A DNA stretch of 64,000 nucleotides from Gambelia wislizenii. Taxonomy: Eukaryota > Chordata > Lepidosauria > Squamata > Crotaphytidae. Below the pieces are notes generated by a model. The model was not told where the DNA came from, did no database searches, and was given only the letters and a program-made list of their open reading frames with translations. Of the stretch, positions 22,195 to 32,934 are shown one piece after another. The DNA lies in assembly GCA_030847615.1 (NCBI GenBank), contig JAUMIR010000003.1, positions 59,195,001-59,259,000 of the forward strand, given 5' to 3'. Both the position numbers and the translations under genes were made by a program. Each line of letters begins with the position of its first letter. Position 1 is the stretch's first letter.

Positions 22195-24005
22195 GATGTG
22201 TTCAGCCATTTACAAGGTTGGTCAGGCATGTGCAAATGTGCTGAAAATTTGAGCTAATGTTGATTGAAACATGTCAAGCATGCTAATTGCATACAAGTAG
22301 TCATTCAAATCCTATCTGGAATCTTATTTGAACAGAGATGTGTACTGATGTTTCTTATAAGGAAAAAACTGAAAAGAACATTTCAGAAAGATGTTGATAC
22401 CTGAGATATAATGGTAAGAAGACTAGGCCACTGAAACTGGCACGTGCATGACCTCAGTGCAACATCACGTTGATTACACACACACGTTGATTACACACAC
22501 ACACATTATTCTGTCTCTAGTTTAGGGAAAATTTCTAGAGCTCACTCAAACAAATCCAAAGAAAGGATCTCTGTGTAGGGAGATATCACATTCTCATTAC
22601 TGGGAGGAATGGCACATGGTACAGATCCAAGTTTGGCTAAAAACACTTTGCTACCTGGGTTGAAGGGCAAGATGGTGACTGGACAGCAGTCTTTACTTCA
22701 CCTGAGGGCTATAGGCAAACTGTAGGGGACTCAAGGCAAGCCATTTGGCACACAGCCCTGTACCTTCAGCACTTTGCTACAACTCTCTGCCCTCCCCCAG
22801 CACCTGCTACCTCAGCTAACAGCTTCATGCTGCTAAATGGTAAGGCTGGCCCTGTAAAGATAACTATTTTCAGACATCTAATTTTGTAAGAATGGCTTCT
22901 GCAACCAATTCTGTTCCAGACACAAGGCAAAACCTTTGCTTTCCAGTCTACTTTATTTATTGATTCCTCTGTTGTTTTTAGGAACCTAATAAGTTACACT
23001 TACGTACATGCTGGCAATTGGTCTATAATTTCCTTGAGGGTTTTTTTTAAAAAATCAACCTCCACAGAAGCTTATTTTTAAAAGAAAGTGAAAACAAGAT
23101 TAAACAGGAGAGGGAATGAAGAATGAAAATATTTTCATTACTGGAGTATTTGTGTGTCAACAGTTGATAGTGATGTGGATCGTTCCCACAAGCATTCCAA
23201 ATACACGGCGGGTGGTGGAGAGAGAGAGAACGAGCTCCTGACAGTTAAGCAGAATCCTAAATGAAGCATTTAACTGCAACATGCCTAAAACTTAACTGCA
23301 GTTTATTTACTGTTTCTTCTTTTTCTCTCCCTCTAAACTCATTCTTAGAGATGTAAGGGTTCAACTTTATTGTTTTGTTAAAACTCTTTAAGGAAGGTCT
23401 TTAAGGTAGCTCTAGAAATCTGGTGAAAGATAAGTACGCTACCTAGATCTCACCAGGAGAGACACAATGGGAACACTTGAACCGTGTCTGCACACATTTC
23501 AACATCATACAAGGAGCGTATTGTTTTGTTTTATTTCATTTTTCTCGTAGAACTGAAATCCAAGACCACTTTTGAGATATTTTTAATAATAATAATAATA
23601 ATAATTGTAAAGTGCCAATAAAAATACAGTGATCAAGATGGTACAACAGGATTCTATAGCTTATATGTCAATAGGTGCAGTTATACATTGACTGCATGAT
23701 ACAATCCTTCTGGTGATTAGTGCTATTGTGCAACTGAATACACACTAGAATACGCAACCAAGTGCATGTCTCATGTAATTTTATGATGTTGAAGGAAGTT
23801 CCATTGGAATTAAAGGGTTTAGTGTTCATCAACTTGAAGGCATATACAACTTGGATTCAGCTGTGATATGAATCAGAGTTTGATGAAACTTGAGTTGAGC
23901 ATCTTGACAGCAACATTGTCCATTCGACTGGTATTTTTTTAATGCTTCACTGACCTGCTCTCCCCAGTAAGTGGTGTGGTTTATGTAGAGCTGATGAGTG
24001 AACCT
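22195..24005. other. Mostly unique sequence
   Basis: (CA)n near 22479-22506 and (AAT)n at 23585-23605 are the only clear repeats. No coding signal was recognised. Confidence 0.45.
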
Positions 24006-24222
24006 GGGCCCCTTTCACAGTCTCCAATTATAACACTAGGATTCCACTTTAACTGCCATGGTTCCCTCTTATGGGATTCTGGGGTTAAGGAGGGACATTT
24101 AGAGCTCTCAGCCAGAGAGCTCTAGTGCCTCACTAAACTACAAACCCCAGAATTTCACAGGAGGCAGCCATGGCAATTAAAGTGGTATCATAGTGCTATA
24201 ATTGTGTAGCATGAAAGGGCTC
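24006..24222. mobile_element. Foldback DNA element, GGGCCCCTTTCACAC type, copy 3
   Basis: Left end GGGCCCCTTTCACAGTCTCC, right end ATTGTGTAGCATGAAAGGGC. Inverted halves: CCACTTTAACTGCCATGG against CCATGGCAATTAAAGTGG, and GGGATTCTGGGGTTAAGGAG against CTACAAACCCCAGAATT. The same family as at 12182 and 13630. Confidence 0.8.
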
Positions 24223-24252
24223 TTATTTAGAGATGATTCACAGGCTGCAAGA

Positions 24253-24380
24253 AAGTCATGTTCAGTGCTTGGAAGCACTATTCTTTTATACTGTAGCTTC
24301 CAGAATCCCTCAGCTAGCATGGCCACTGCCTCCCAATTCTGAGAATGGTAGTCCAACAAGTTCCTTTTCCAAGCTTTGCT
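24253..24380. mobile_element. Short foldback MITE, 'ACTACAACTCCCAGAATC' type
   Basis: GCTTGGAAGCACTATTCTTT, then CTTCCAGAATCCCTCAGC, GCATGGCCACTG, then inverted TCTGAGAATGGTAGTCCAAC and TTCCTTTTCCAAGC. Related fragments occur at about 5935, 9905, 15984, 34270, 35316, 36712 and 63036. A high-copy palindromic element of about 120 bp, without coding capacity. Confidence 0.65.
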
Positions 24381-24384
24381 CCAA

Positions 24385-25825
24385 ATCACCATCACACTCC
24401 TTTGTTCCATTTTTTTTTAAAAAAAATGTTCTCGTCCTCCAGAAGCTGCTCCCATCACAACAAAGCTTTTCTGAAGACCTTGAGGTTAAGAGGTGAGGCT
24501 GGAATACCTCCAGTCAGTTAGGCCTCCAAGGGCCAGACTCCTTCTCTCATGTTTGGTTGCTAATAGCTAGACATCATTTACAGTCACAGAGTGCTTTGTC
24601 TTATACAACAGAACAGTATGTTCTTTGCACTTATCTTAGGTTTGGGCTCAATCTATTAAGTCAAGAGCTATTTTTTTCTTAGAATTTGCTTTACAAATCT
24701 AGGTTAAGGTTTATCTCAGATTCCAAGTATAAAGTAATTTCTCTGCAAAGCTGCTTCTTGTTTCATATTTTATAGTCAAGCCTAGATATATATGTGCCTC
24801 TTGTCAGTTGTGATGCATAGTACATATTTTTCCATCACTGCTTTTCACTCAAATTTTACAATGCTCATAAATACCTGTGAAAGAGATTTTAAGTGATGTC
24901 TTTTTCTGCTGTAGCACTGACCTTCAGTGGCCAAAGTCATAAACATACATGTGGGTGCCCACTCTTGTGTGTATGTTGTTGTAATTAGTACAGAGGAAGC
25001 TTCCCTGAGAGGCAAATGGCTACAGTGATATGCTCATGCCTGAAAATGTTCATGCAAACTAAGCTGCGGGGCGGGGGGGTGGAGGAAGCCATTTTTCCAA
25101 TAATAACTACATGTTTTATACTCATGGTACATATGCCCAAATCAGGCTGGCAAACAAACTTCCCCACCACAAGTATTTGAGGACTGGGAGCACTGACTCT
25201 AGCCATTTCATTTTCAATCTATTATAGTCAGTCTATTGGCTAAGTATGGCAGTGATTTTATTGTCATGTTGAATATTTAGCATTTATACAGTGTCCCAAG
25301 ATGGTGCCATCCATGCTAGTTTGTCCAGCCTCCACCAGTCCAGGGCTTGTTCGTACATCTTTACATGTGTGTAAATTCCAAATAACAGCAACAGTAACAG
25401 TTCTTATAACCAGAATTTCCTCCTCATATGATCTCAAATTCAATTGATTGATTTGTAATCCTGACAGAACCAGGTGGAGTCTTTGCAGGGTGCCTTTTCT
25501 CCCAACAAGCAGATAACATCACACATTAATGACAACTAGTGGGGGTAGTAAATCTGGCTTGGGCTTTAGTCTGAATGCTAAGGGTGCTATCCAAGATTCT
25601 GAACCTATTTTGAGGTTAGGATTCAGCACCTTGGATAGCAATTTTAAAATTTAATATAAAATCTGGAGTAAATTCCCAACAACATGGAGCCACCAGCCAC
25701 CTCTGCATACTGTATAAAGAGGCTGTTCCATTAAAATAACCAGTTTGTTTAGTATATCTGCCTCCACCCCCACCTTATAAAGAGAACTGTGAAAATGGTT
25801 GGCTACCTGTGCAGCTGGGTAGCCA
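24385..25825. other. Stretch without recognised features
   Basis: No gene, and no repeat that I can name. Confidence 0.4.
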
Positions 25826-25828
25826 TGT

Positions 25829-26050
25829 TATTGTTGTGTGCCTTCAAGTTGTTTCTGACTTATGATGACCCTAAAGTGAATCTATCATGGGGTCTTCTTG
25901 GCACGATTTGTTCAGAGGGGGTTTGCCTTTGCCTTCCTCTGATGCTGAGGGAGTGTGCCTTGCCCAAGGTCACCCAGTGGGTTTCCATGGCTGAGCGGGG
26001 ATTTGAACCCCGGTCTCCAGAGTCATAGTCTAATGTTCAAACCACTACAA
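25829..26050 (-). mobile_element. Sauria-type SINE, copy 2
   Basis: Plus strand reads TTATTGTTGTGTGCCTTCAA, TTTCTGACTTATGATGACCC, TGTTCAGAGGGGGTTTGCC, CTTGCCCAAGGTCACCCAGT, GGGATTTGAACCCCGGTCTC and ends CAAACCACTACA. The B box is well preserved (GGGTTCAAATCCCC on the minus strand), so this copy is nearer to consensus than copy 1. Confidence 0.9.
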
Positions 26051-26305
26051 AATTATCTGAATAGCTGAAAGGACAGAGACAGTGCCAGGCATGAAGCGGT
26101 CCTCAAAAATGCTCTCTGATGAATTCCCCCTCCTTCCCATGTTTGCTTCAGTGGGCTTATCTGGCAGCAGTGGTAGCATGATGAGAAGCAATAACAGTGT
26201 TCTGGTGAAAACCAAATGACTGGGTTGGAAACAGCTGCTACTTTAATTTCTCAGTATTCACAAAGCCCTGGAATATGTAGTATATGGTAGTCATCATATA
26301 CAGTA

Positions 26306-26518
26306 CAGGTCGACCCCTGTAACTGTGGGAGATACTTTCCAAGACCCTTTGTGGATACCTGAAACTGGGGATAATAGGGAACCCTATTATTTTCAATGAG
26401 ACAAATGCCAGAAGTTGTCTATAGAATCACATTGGAATACCTAGAAACGCCTAGAGAAAACATATTTGTTTGGGCGTGGATAAGTGATACTGAATCTGTG
26501 GATACAGGGGTCAACCTG
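26306..26518. mobile_element. Tc1/mariner-type MITE, copy 1
   Basis: Ends CAGGTCGACCCCTGTA and TACAGGGGTCAACCTG are inverted repeats over about 16 bp with one mismatch. The left flank is TA and the right flank CA, consistent with a TA target with one mutation. Length 213 bp. Interior has GGATACCTGAAACTGGGGAT. Related in size and structure to 47356-47568 and 60142-60360. Confidence 0.8.
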
Positions 26519-26524
26519 CATTAC

Positions 26525-27635
26525 CATTGCTGAGGGGGAAAGGAGAAATGTGTTGCAAAAAAGAGAGAGAGAGAGAGAATAAATGCGTGATATTGATTTG
26601 CATAAAATTTACAGATATTGTTTACATGCAAAATTGGACTCAGTATAATTCCAACAGAAATAACAGTAGCAGTCAGTGCTGTTACCAGGTAACCAGTGTG
26701 CCTGCCTGCTCTGGCTCTGGTTTGTGTGCTAACTCTTGGTGGGTATCTTAAAGGTCCCTGATCTCCACTCATGTCATTTGCTGACTTTAAACTCAACTTG
26801 AGATGGAGAAAACTTCAGACAGAAAAGGAGGTGGACCCTCAGTTCTTGGGGCCAAATCTGACCTTCCTTGGACTCCCAATCTGGGGTTTCCCAGGCAGCC
26901 ATACCACCATTCCCATGACCCCATTGTTTGATGTTTCCTAGCTTTTGCAGAGGACTTCCCCCCTTTAATGTAACTGTTTGGAAAGCAGTTACTGGCATTA
27001 AGAGTTTTACATTAAAATGACCTTATATTTTGGACTCCACCCTTTTGCCTTTGGCTATGTCCATCCCTGTAATGTAGCCTCCAAGAACGTTCCTAACATT
27101 TAATTCATCCCTCAGGTGCAAGGAAGTTCTCCTCCTTTGAAACAGAGAGTACATTCAGACAAAGGACTATACTTTGACATCCCTGAAACAGAGAACATGT
27201 AAAGTAGAACACATGGTCACTGTATGTCAGGCACACTGTGGAAAATGTAAAAAGCAGTTCCTGTGTACCTCGTTCTTATTGAAGGGCTGGGAAAAGAAAT
27301 TAAACCAGGATCTAGAGCAGCCATCAGAGGTAGGCCCAGATAAGCAGAGTGCCACATCTAAAAAGGCCCTCTCCCAAGGTACCGCCCACTTCTTCTCACA
27401 TGGTGGGAAAGAAGGATCTCAGAAGACAACCACACCATTTGTGTTCTCTATCCCCTGATCGCTATATACATGAGTATGCCTGGCAGCCAGAAATATGGAA
27501 TGTCTCCACTGAAAAAGTTAGTTTTGAATTATTGGGAAGAGATAAGAGGAGATTGCAAGTCACACCTGATGTTGTTTTTGTCAAGGTTGATCATGTAAAT
27601 GGAACCAGTTCTAACAGTCAAATATGAAAACACCA
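26525..27635. other. Stretch without recognised features
   Basis: (GA)n at about 26563-26578. Open frames at 27174-27627 have no recognisable domain. Confidence 0.4.
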
Positions 27636-27639
27636 AGTG

Positions 27640-28003
27640 GATACCCTCCTAATGTCCTTATTTTGCAGGGACAATCTCCATTAATCCTCAATTAATCAGC
27701 TGCTTTTAAAATGCCCCAGTTTCTCTTTCCTCCTCCCAATTTTCCTCTTTGTCCTCAGCTTATTTCAGTCACTGCAAACTGAGTTCAAAGTGGGAAAATA
27801 GTTTACTCTATGCAGCTGTAGAGAGAGAAAAGGAGTCGACAGAACATTGTTCTTCCCAGTAGGCTTAGCTAAAAGCAAACTGCTTCAGCCTCTCCTAACT
27901 TGTGTCTTCTTCCTATTTAACAACTTTTGTCATTTTGGCCACACTTTTGTTGCTTGGCCACATATGTTCCAGATTTCATCTGTGAAATGTTGGAGGGTAT
28001 GCA
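27640..28003 (+). repeat. Unclassified repeat family U1, copy 3
   Basis: Best of the three for the left half: TGTCCTTATTTTGCAGGGAC, CAGCTGCTTTTAAAATGCCC, CAGTTTCTCTTTCCTCCTCC, TTTGTCCTCAGCTTATTTCA, GAGTTCAAAGTG. The right half has AAAGCAAACTGCTTCAGCCT, CTCTCCTAACTTGTG, AACAACTTTTGTCATTTTGG, TTGCTTGGCCACATATG and TCATCTGTGAAATGTTGGAG. Confidence 0.7.
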
Positions 28004-28009
28004 AGAGTT

Positions 28010-29570
28010 GAATTGGCATCTGTGAACTAGGCCTGCCTGCAAGAGAACTGTAGTGCCAAGATAAAGAATGACAGGAGTTGGGAAAGGAAGGGAACTTTCT
28101 CTTGTAAAATCCTGCTGAGCAGTAACTGGGACTGTCCCATCATTACACTTTTTATGAAGGAATTACAAAAGGAGGAATTCGCTGCCTCCCTCACACACCA
28201 ACCCACACACCTCAAAGTTCACTTTCAGAAGTTCCCAGAGGATGGTTTTGTTATTGTGTATCTGACTACAGGGCCATAATTGGACACTTCTCAGTTGCCT
28301 CCAGCCTGCCCTGGCCACTACATGGCCCTGTTGGGGGGCTGCAGGAAGAAGGCAAGTCCTGTGTGAGAGGAGTGAGAAGATGGAGAAGACTTCCATCCAG
28401 GCAGAACTGTCTCCCCATGCAAGATCTTAGCCTAAGATTTAAGATGAAATCATATTTATAATTTATAATGATCTTTAATGAAAGATAAACACCCCTTCTG
28501 TGGTGTAACTATAATGTTTAAATATATTTTTGTAGTTAAGAGTACACTGAATTTTGGAGATGAATGCCACACGGTTCAAGTAGCAGCAGAAAGGTAGATG
28601 AGAGGAAAGTACGTTTTGTACCAACCACAGATCAGTGGCATGTAGTATTCAGTTTCTAAAAATAATTAAAAGTAATTATTTTAATTTCTTCTGAGAAAAT
28701 GGGGAAATGAAGGATTACTTTTAAATTGTAACCATAGTGATAATTAATTACTTTTTTGAACATCAGAGCTATGCTTTTAAAGGCAGCTTTCCTCATGACA
28801 GATACCTATGTCTGTGCCTTGGATCTAACCAGATAAAATAGAATGAACTAATTAATTATCTTCAGTCTTCAAACTGGGCCAGGAAGAACAACTTTGGAAT
28901 AGTACAGAGAGGGAGGGGTGACAAAGCAATTATGGGCAGAAAAACCTGTGAAAGCCAATCAGTTCAGCTAGAAATATTTGGCAGATGGCAGAGTACCAGG
29001 AAAACACCAAGGCTGCGGACACAGCATATTGCAAGAATTTGATGAATAATCTTGACATAATTGTACAACATTCTCCCAATAAAAGGTAACCTTCACCTCT
29101 TGCTGAAATTTTGGCAACCAGAAGAGTTTATCTTTGAGTAGCATATAAAATGTAAGGTGGATTGCGGACAAAGAATGCAGACAACGCAGCTATCAGGGGA
29201 TTGTTTTGGTAAAAACTCCACTAGACTTTGCAAAGTATATTAGGTTGTTGGGGAGGGGGTATTCAGATTGTTCTTTTCCACATCCCTTGGTACATTTATT
29301 GTCATTGAAACATTCTGTAGAAAGAAATTAACATTTTCAAAGTTAGAATTATATTTTTTCATACATTAACACTTTTTAATTGCTTTGATTATATGTCTGA
29401 GCTTTGTGTTTTTGAAAGAAACAGATTTGCTCCATCTACAGCCAAACCAGCTGTGTACCTGAAAACAGGCATCTATACATAACTGAAAGGCTAACTGCAC
29501 AAGTGTCACATGCATTTTGGCATGTATGATTTATTATTATTCAATGATGATTATGATAGCAATGATGATT
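28010..29570. other. Stretch without recognised features
   Basis: AT-rich, no gene or nameable repeat seen. Confidence 0.4.
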
Positions 29571-29677
29571 ATGATGAATTACATTTATATGTTGCCCTTT
29601 CTCCAGTGAAGTGGCCATACCTGTCTGTCCTTCTCTTTGCTTTGTTCTCACAGTGACCTTCTGAAATAGGTCAGGCT

Positions 29678-30297
29678 TGGTTTTCATAGAAATAGAGAAT
29701 ATCCTGAATAGAAATATAGAAAGGAAACCGAGCATAGCATTGATGTCAATTTATAATGGAGAGAATGGGAACCAAGCAGAAAAGGATTTAATAGCAAATT
29801 TATTAACAGCAGAAAGATTAATTATAGCAAGACATTGGAAAATGCAAATAAATGTACAAGTGGAGGAGTGGTATAAAGAAATGTGGAAGATGGCAATAAA
29901 TGATAAGTTAACATGTAGAATCAAAGTAAGAAGAGGAAGTTGGAAAGAAAGTGACTTTGATAAAATTTGGAAAGTATTTGTTAAAAAAGTATTACAGACA
30001 AAAGATGGGAGGTTTACCTCCACGAGAAGAAATGAGATTCTGGAAAGATTAGGTAAGGGATAACGGCTCCAGTGAAGGGGAGCACTGGGGGGGGGGTAGG
30101 GGAATTAATATTTTTGAATAGAATTATAGTAAAGAATTTATGTTAACTTTTGAAATTAGTTAATAGAAAAATTGTGATGTTTATAGTAATTTTATGTGTT
30201 ATATTAATTAAGTATTGATTGGATAATATAATGTATGATTATAAAATTTATAGATAGATAGATAGATAGATAGATAGATTAAAAAAAGAAGAACAAA
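29678..30297 (+). mobile_element. 5'-truncated L1 with 16-bp target-site duplication
   Basis: Encodes the C-terminal part of L1 ORF2, including LIANLLTAERLIIARHWKM, VEEWYKEMWKMAINDKLTC and WKESDFDKIWKVF, ending at a stop at 30061-30063. The 3' UTR runs to a (TAGA)n block (30250-30279) and TTAAAAAAAGAAGAACAAA. Flanks TGAAATAGGTCAGGCT at 29662-29677 and 30298-30313 are identical 16-bp target-site duplications, the product of endonuclease-primed retrotransposition. The reading frame of the preserved part is uninterrupted, so the insertion is fairly recent. It has no RT or endonuclease domain and cannot move. Confidence 0.92.
30250..30279. repeat. (TAGA)n microsatellite in the L1 tail
   Basis: About seven perfect units directly before the A-rich L1 end. 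Confidence 0.95.
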
Positions 30298-30419
30298 TGA
30301 AATAGGTCAGGCTGAGAGGTAGAGGAATGACTGGCCCAAGGTCACCTAGTTTCATGGCTCAGTGAGGACTTCATCCTGAAACTCCCAAGTTTCAGTCCAA
30401 CACTAGAACCACAACAAGC

Positions 30420-30810
30420 ATTCCTGCTTGAATGCTGAAATGATGACTGAAGTGAATATGCTCACATCTATCTTGTGATCTGCTTCTGCTACAGCCTGTT
30501 CCGTTCCCTGCCAAGAGGCCTCTCTTCAGACAGGAAAAGGCAACAACAGAGGCAGGGGTTGTGGTGGCTTGGAGAAAGCTCTAACAACAACAACAAAAAC
30601 CATTGGAACTATCACTGTCACTCTCTCTCACCCCAGTTCTACTAGCACTGTTGGGTGGTCTTACTGTCTTCTTTTCCCCTTTCCTTGCATATCACTTTCT
30701 CCCTTTTCACTTTCCTTTCCCTTTTGGTCTTCTTCCAGGATGGTGTGGGTGATAGTTACTCTACCATCAATGGCAATGTCCTACTCAGAATTTCTGTGTA
30801 GTATTTATGG
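30420..30810. other. Unremarkable sequence
   Basis: No gene. An (AAC) run lies at 30583-30597. The open frame 30569-30841 is serine/threonine-rich low complexity. Confidence 0.4.
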
Positions 30811-30811
30811 G

Positions 30812-31055
30812 ATTGATCCTTGTTATATGCCTTCAGGTTGACCTATGGCAACTCTAGCATAATGTTTTCTTGGCCACATTTTTTCAGAGGTTTGCCATTG
30901 CCTGCCTCTTAGGTTGAGAGAGTGTGACTATTCCATAGTTAATCAGGAATAGCTAAGTAGGTTGAGAGAGTGTGACTATTCCATAGCTAAGCAGGAATTC
31001 AAATACTGGTCCCCCAGAGTCCTAGTCTAACACTCAGACCACTACATCACACTAG
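30812..31055 (-). mobile_element. Sauria-type SINE, copy 3, with an internal duplication
   Basis: Plus strand has TGTTATATGCCTTCAGGTTG, TTTTCAGAGGTTTGCCATTG, TAGGTTGAGAGAGTGTGACT, GGAATTCAAATACTGGTCC and ends CAGACCACTACATCACACT. The block TAGGTTGAGAGAGTGTGACT..ATTCCATAG..AGCAGGAAT is present twice, near 30910 and again near 30957, a tandem duplication of about 47-48 bp within the SINE body. Confidence 0.85.
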
Positions 31056-31059
31056 CAGT

Positions 31060-31670
31060 CATGGGAGTCACACAGCAGGTTATACCAATGTGATAGGCCA
31101 TGTGTTTGCATCCAGATAAGTGTCAGAAAGGAAAGGTGAGGAAGGAAAAATGAAACCACTAAGCTTTATGGAAATCTTCCATGGATGCAGCCACATATGT
31201 CTATGGATGGAATACAAATGCAAACATACACACACACACACACACACACACCATCTCTAGTACTTTGTGCAAACAGATATGACTGGTATCCAGGTTCCAG
31301 CATGGCACTGGCAAGTTCACTGGCAGGTTGGCTCAGTTATCAGATGGAAAGCCCATTAGCTGAAAAATATCATTAGATTTGTTTTCAGTATCAGACAAAG
31401 TTCAAGACCTGCTGGTGCATAAATAAATGATGGATCTGTTTATTTTTCATTATGCAAGCTAAACATATCTTGATGTGTACGCCTAAATTCACTCTCTTTT
31501 AAAGCATTGCATAAGAAGCTGATACTCAATTTAGGTCAGGAAAAAAGAGGAAGCAAAGAGTGCCTTCAATCCCGTCTGCTACTAGAATAATTTGAACAGA
31601 ATACGCACTGCAATGTTCAGTAAAGCCCATCAATTCCATTTTTGTTGAATTTACTTTGATTGACTTCCCA
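31060..31670. other. Unremarkable sequence with (CA)n
   Basis: (CA)n at 31228-31251. No gene recognised. Confidence 0.5.
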
Positions 31671-31674
31671 AATA

Positions 31675-31950
31675 TTTTGAATGTTTCTTTTATTTTTCTC
31701 TAGAATGCAAATGTATGAACCATTTTGGCCATACTTGCTATTTACACTTAGGTTGACATATTTAACATTTTTGAGCATGTTCAGGACTGATAGACAAACT
31801 TTAGGGTTTTTCCCGCCTTCAGAAAATTGCTGTTTTTATTCCATTTTGCTTGGAGCTTGCTTTAAATAAATTTTATGGGCTACCACTCAGATTTGCTTCC
31901 TTCAAAATAAAAGCAAAATCACTGCTGTCAATCCAAGTAAATTACCCAGA
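31675..31950 (+). repeat. Unclassified repeat family U2, copy 2
   Basis: Uninterrupted version of 13935-14490: ATGTATGAACCATTTTGG, CACTTAGGTTGACATATTTA, CAGGACTGATAGACAAACTT, TTCAGAAAATTGCTG, TTCCATTTTGCTTGGAGCTT, CTTCCTTCAAAATAAAAGC, ACTGCTGTCAATCCAAGTAA. It ends a few bases before MITE-S copy 3. Confidence 0.7.
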
Positions 31951-31954
31951 ATCT

Positions 31955-32573
31955 GGAGATTATCACACGTGCTAAGTATCCCAGGACAGGGACAACCAGA
32001 AATCGGTAACAGGCTCTCTTTTCAGATGATGTTGTCCCTGTCCTGGTATGCTCCCATTCTGCTCCCATCCCTCCCCTGCTTCTTATTATTAATAATTTAA
32101 TTTATTAATAAGGAGCCCATTCTGTCTCTTGACAGAATCACAGGTGTATGAAAAGGAGCCCCGTTATGCTGGCGTGATGCCAGCCGTGGTGAGAGGTCTC
32201 TCCCAAACACTTTTGGGTGTGATCGGGATGAGGAGGTAAGTGACAGCCTCCCCCACCCTTCCCTGGGTTACTTGTATTTTTCTACCTTTGTTTTTGTGCT
32301 TGCTGACACTTTTCTTTCTTTCATTCACTTTATTTTTTCTTATTTTCCTGTGCACTCATTCTCTCGCAAGAATGCCCTGGGATTTCAAATAAGGAAGTGA
32401 CTACAGCTCCATGCAAGCTGCATTCACTTCCAGGACTGCCAGTGGGAGGGGCCATTTCTATCATGGCTCTAAGGAATGTCTGAAAAATGTGAAAGTTTTA
32501 CAGGGAGAGGGGTGGGGCAGGATTGGGGGTACTGGGACAGGGATGGGTTTTTAGGACCCATGTGATAATCTCC
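31955..32573 (+). mobile_element. MITE-S copy 3
   Basis: Left end GGAGATTATCACACGTG, right end CATGTGATAATCTCC, perfectly complementary for at least 12 bp. Flanks TCT (31952-31954 and 32574-32576). Length 619 bp. Shared interior: AGGTAAGTGACA, CCTTCCCTGGGTTACTTGTA, TTTGTTTTTGTGCTTGCTGA, GGGATTTCAAATAAGGAAGTG. It also holds a local inverted pair, CAGGACAGGGACAAC (31986) and GTTGTCCCTGTCCTG (32031). Confidence 0.88.
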
Positions 32574-32630
32574 TCTATCTATCTATTCTATCTGCGTATC
32601 CAGTTAAGAATACCTATATACCATATAGAG

Positions 32631-32862
32631 ACCCAATGTGGTTTAGTGGTTTGAGTGTTGGACTAGAACTCAGGGAGACCAGGGTTCAAATTCCCACTGA
32701 GTCATAGAAACCCATTAGGTGACCTTAGGCAAGTCATATTCTCTCAGCCTTAGAGGAAGGCGGTGGCAATCCTTCACTAAAAAATCTTGCCAGAAAACCC
32801 TACAGTAGCATTGCCATAATTCAGAGTTGACTTGAAGGCACATAACAACTGTCCTTCTTCTT
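32631..32862 (+). mobile_element. Sauria-type SINE, copy 4
   Basis: Head ATGTGGTTTAGTGGTTTGAG, A-box region; B box CAGGGTTCAAATTCCCACTG. Body TGACCTTAGGCAAGTCATAT, TCTCAGCCTTAGAGGAAGGC, AAATCTTGCCAGAAAACCC, and tail CTTGAAGGCACATAACAACT. All parts present, moderately diverged. Confidence 0.9.
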
Positions 32863-32934
32863 ACTCTTTCTGTATATATGAGAGAATGATGTTGCATGTT
32901 TTTTCCACTAGTTTTCCTGGAACTATTGCATGTT

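Larger units (their letters stand above)
29575..30415 (-). mobile_element. tRNA-type SINE split by an L1
   Basis: The left part has the inverted tail ATTTATATGTTGCCCTTTCTC and CTTCTGAAATAGGTCAGGCT. After the inserted L1 the SINE resumes at 30314: GAGAGGTAGAGGAATGACTGG, CCCAAGGTCACCTAG, CATGGCTCAGTGAGGACTTC, CAGTCCAACACTAGAACCAC. On the minus strand this gives the usual head, 'tgaccttgggc' block and tail. Removing the L1 and one target duplication restores a contiguous SINE. Confidence 0.75.
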
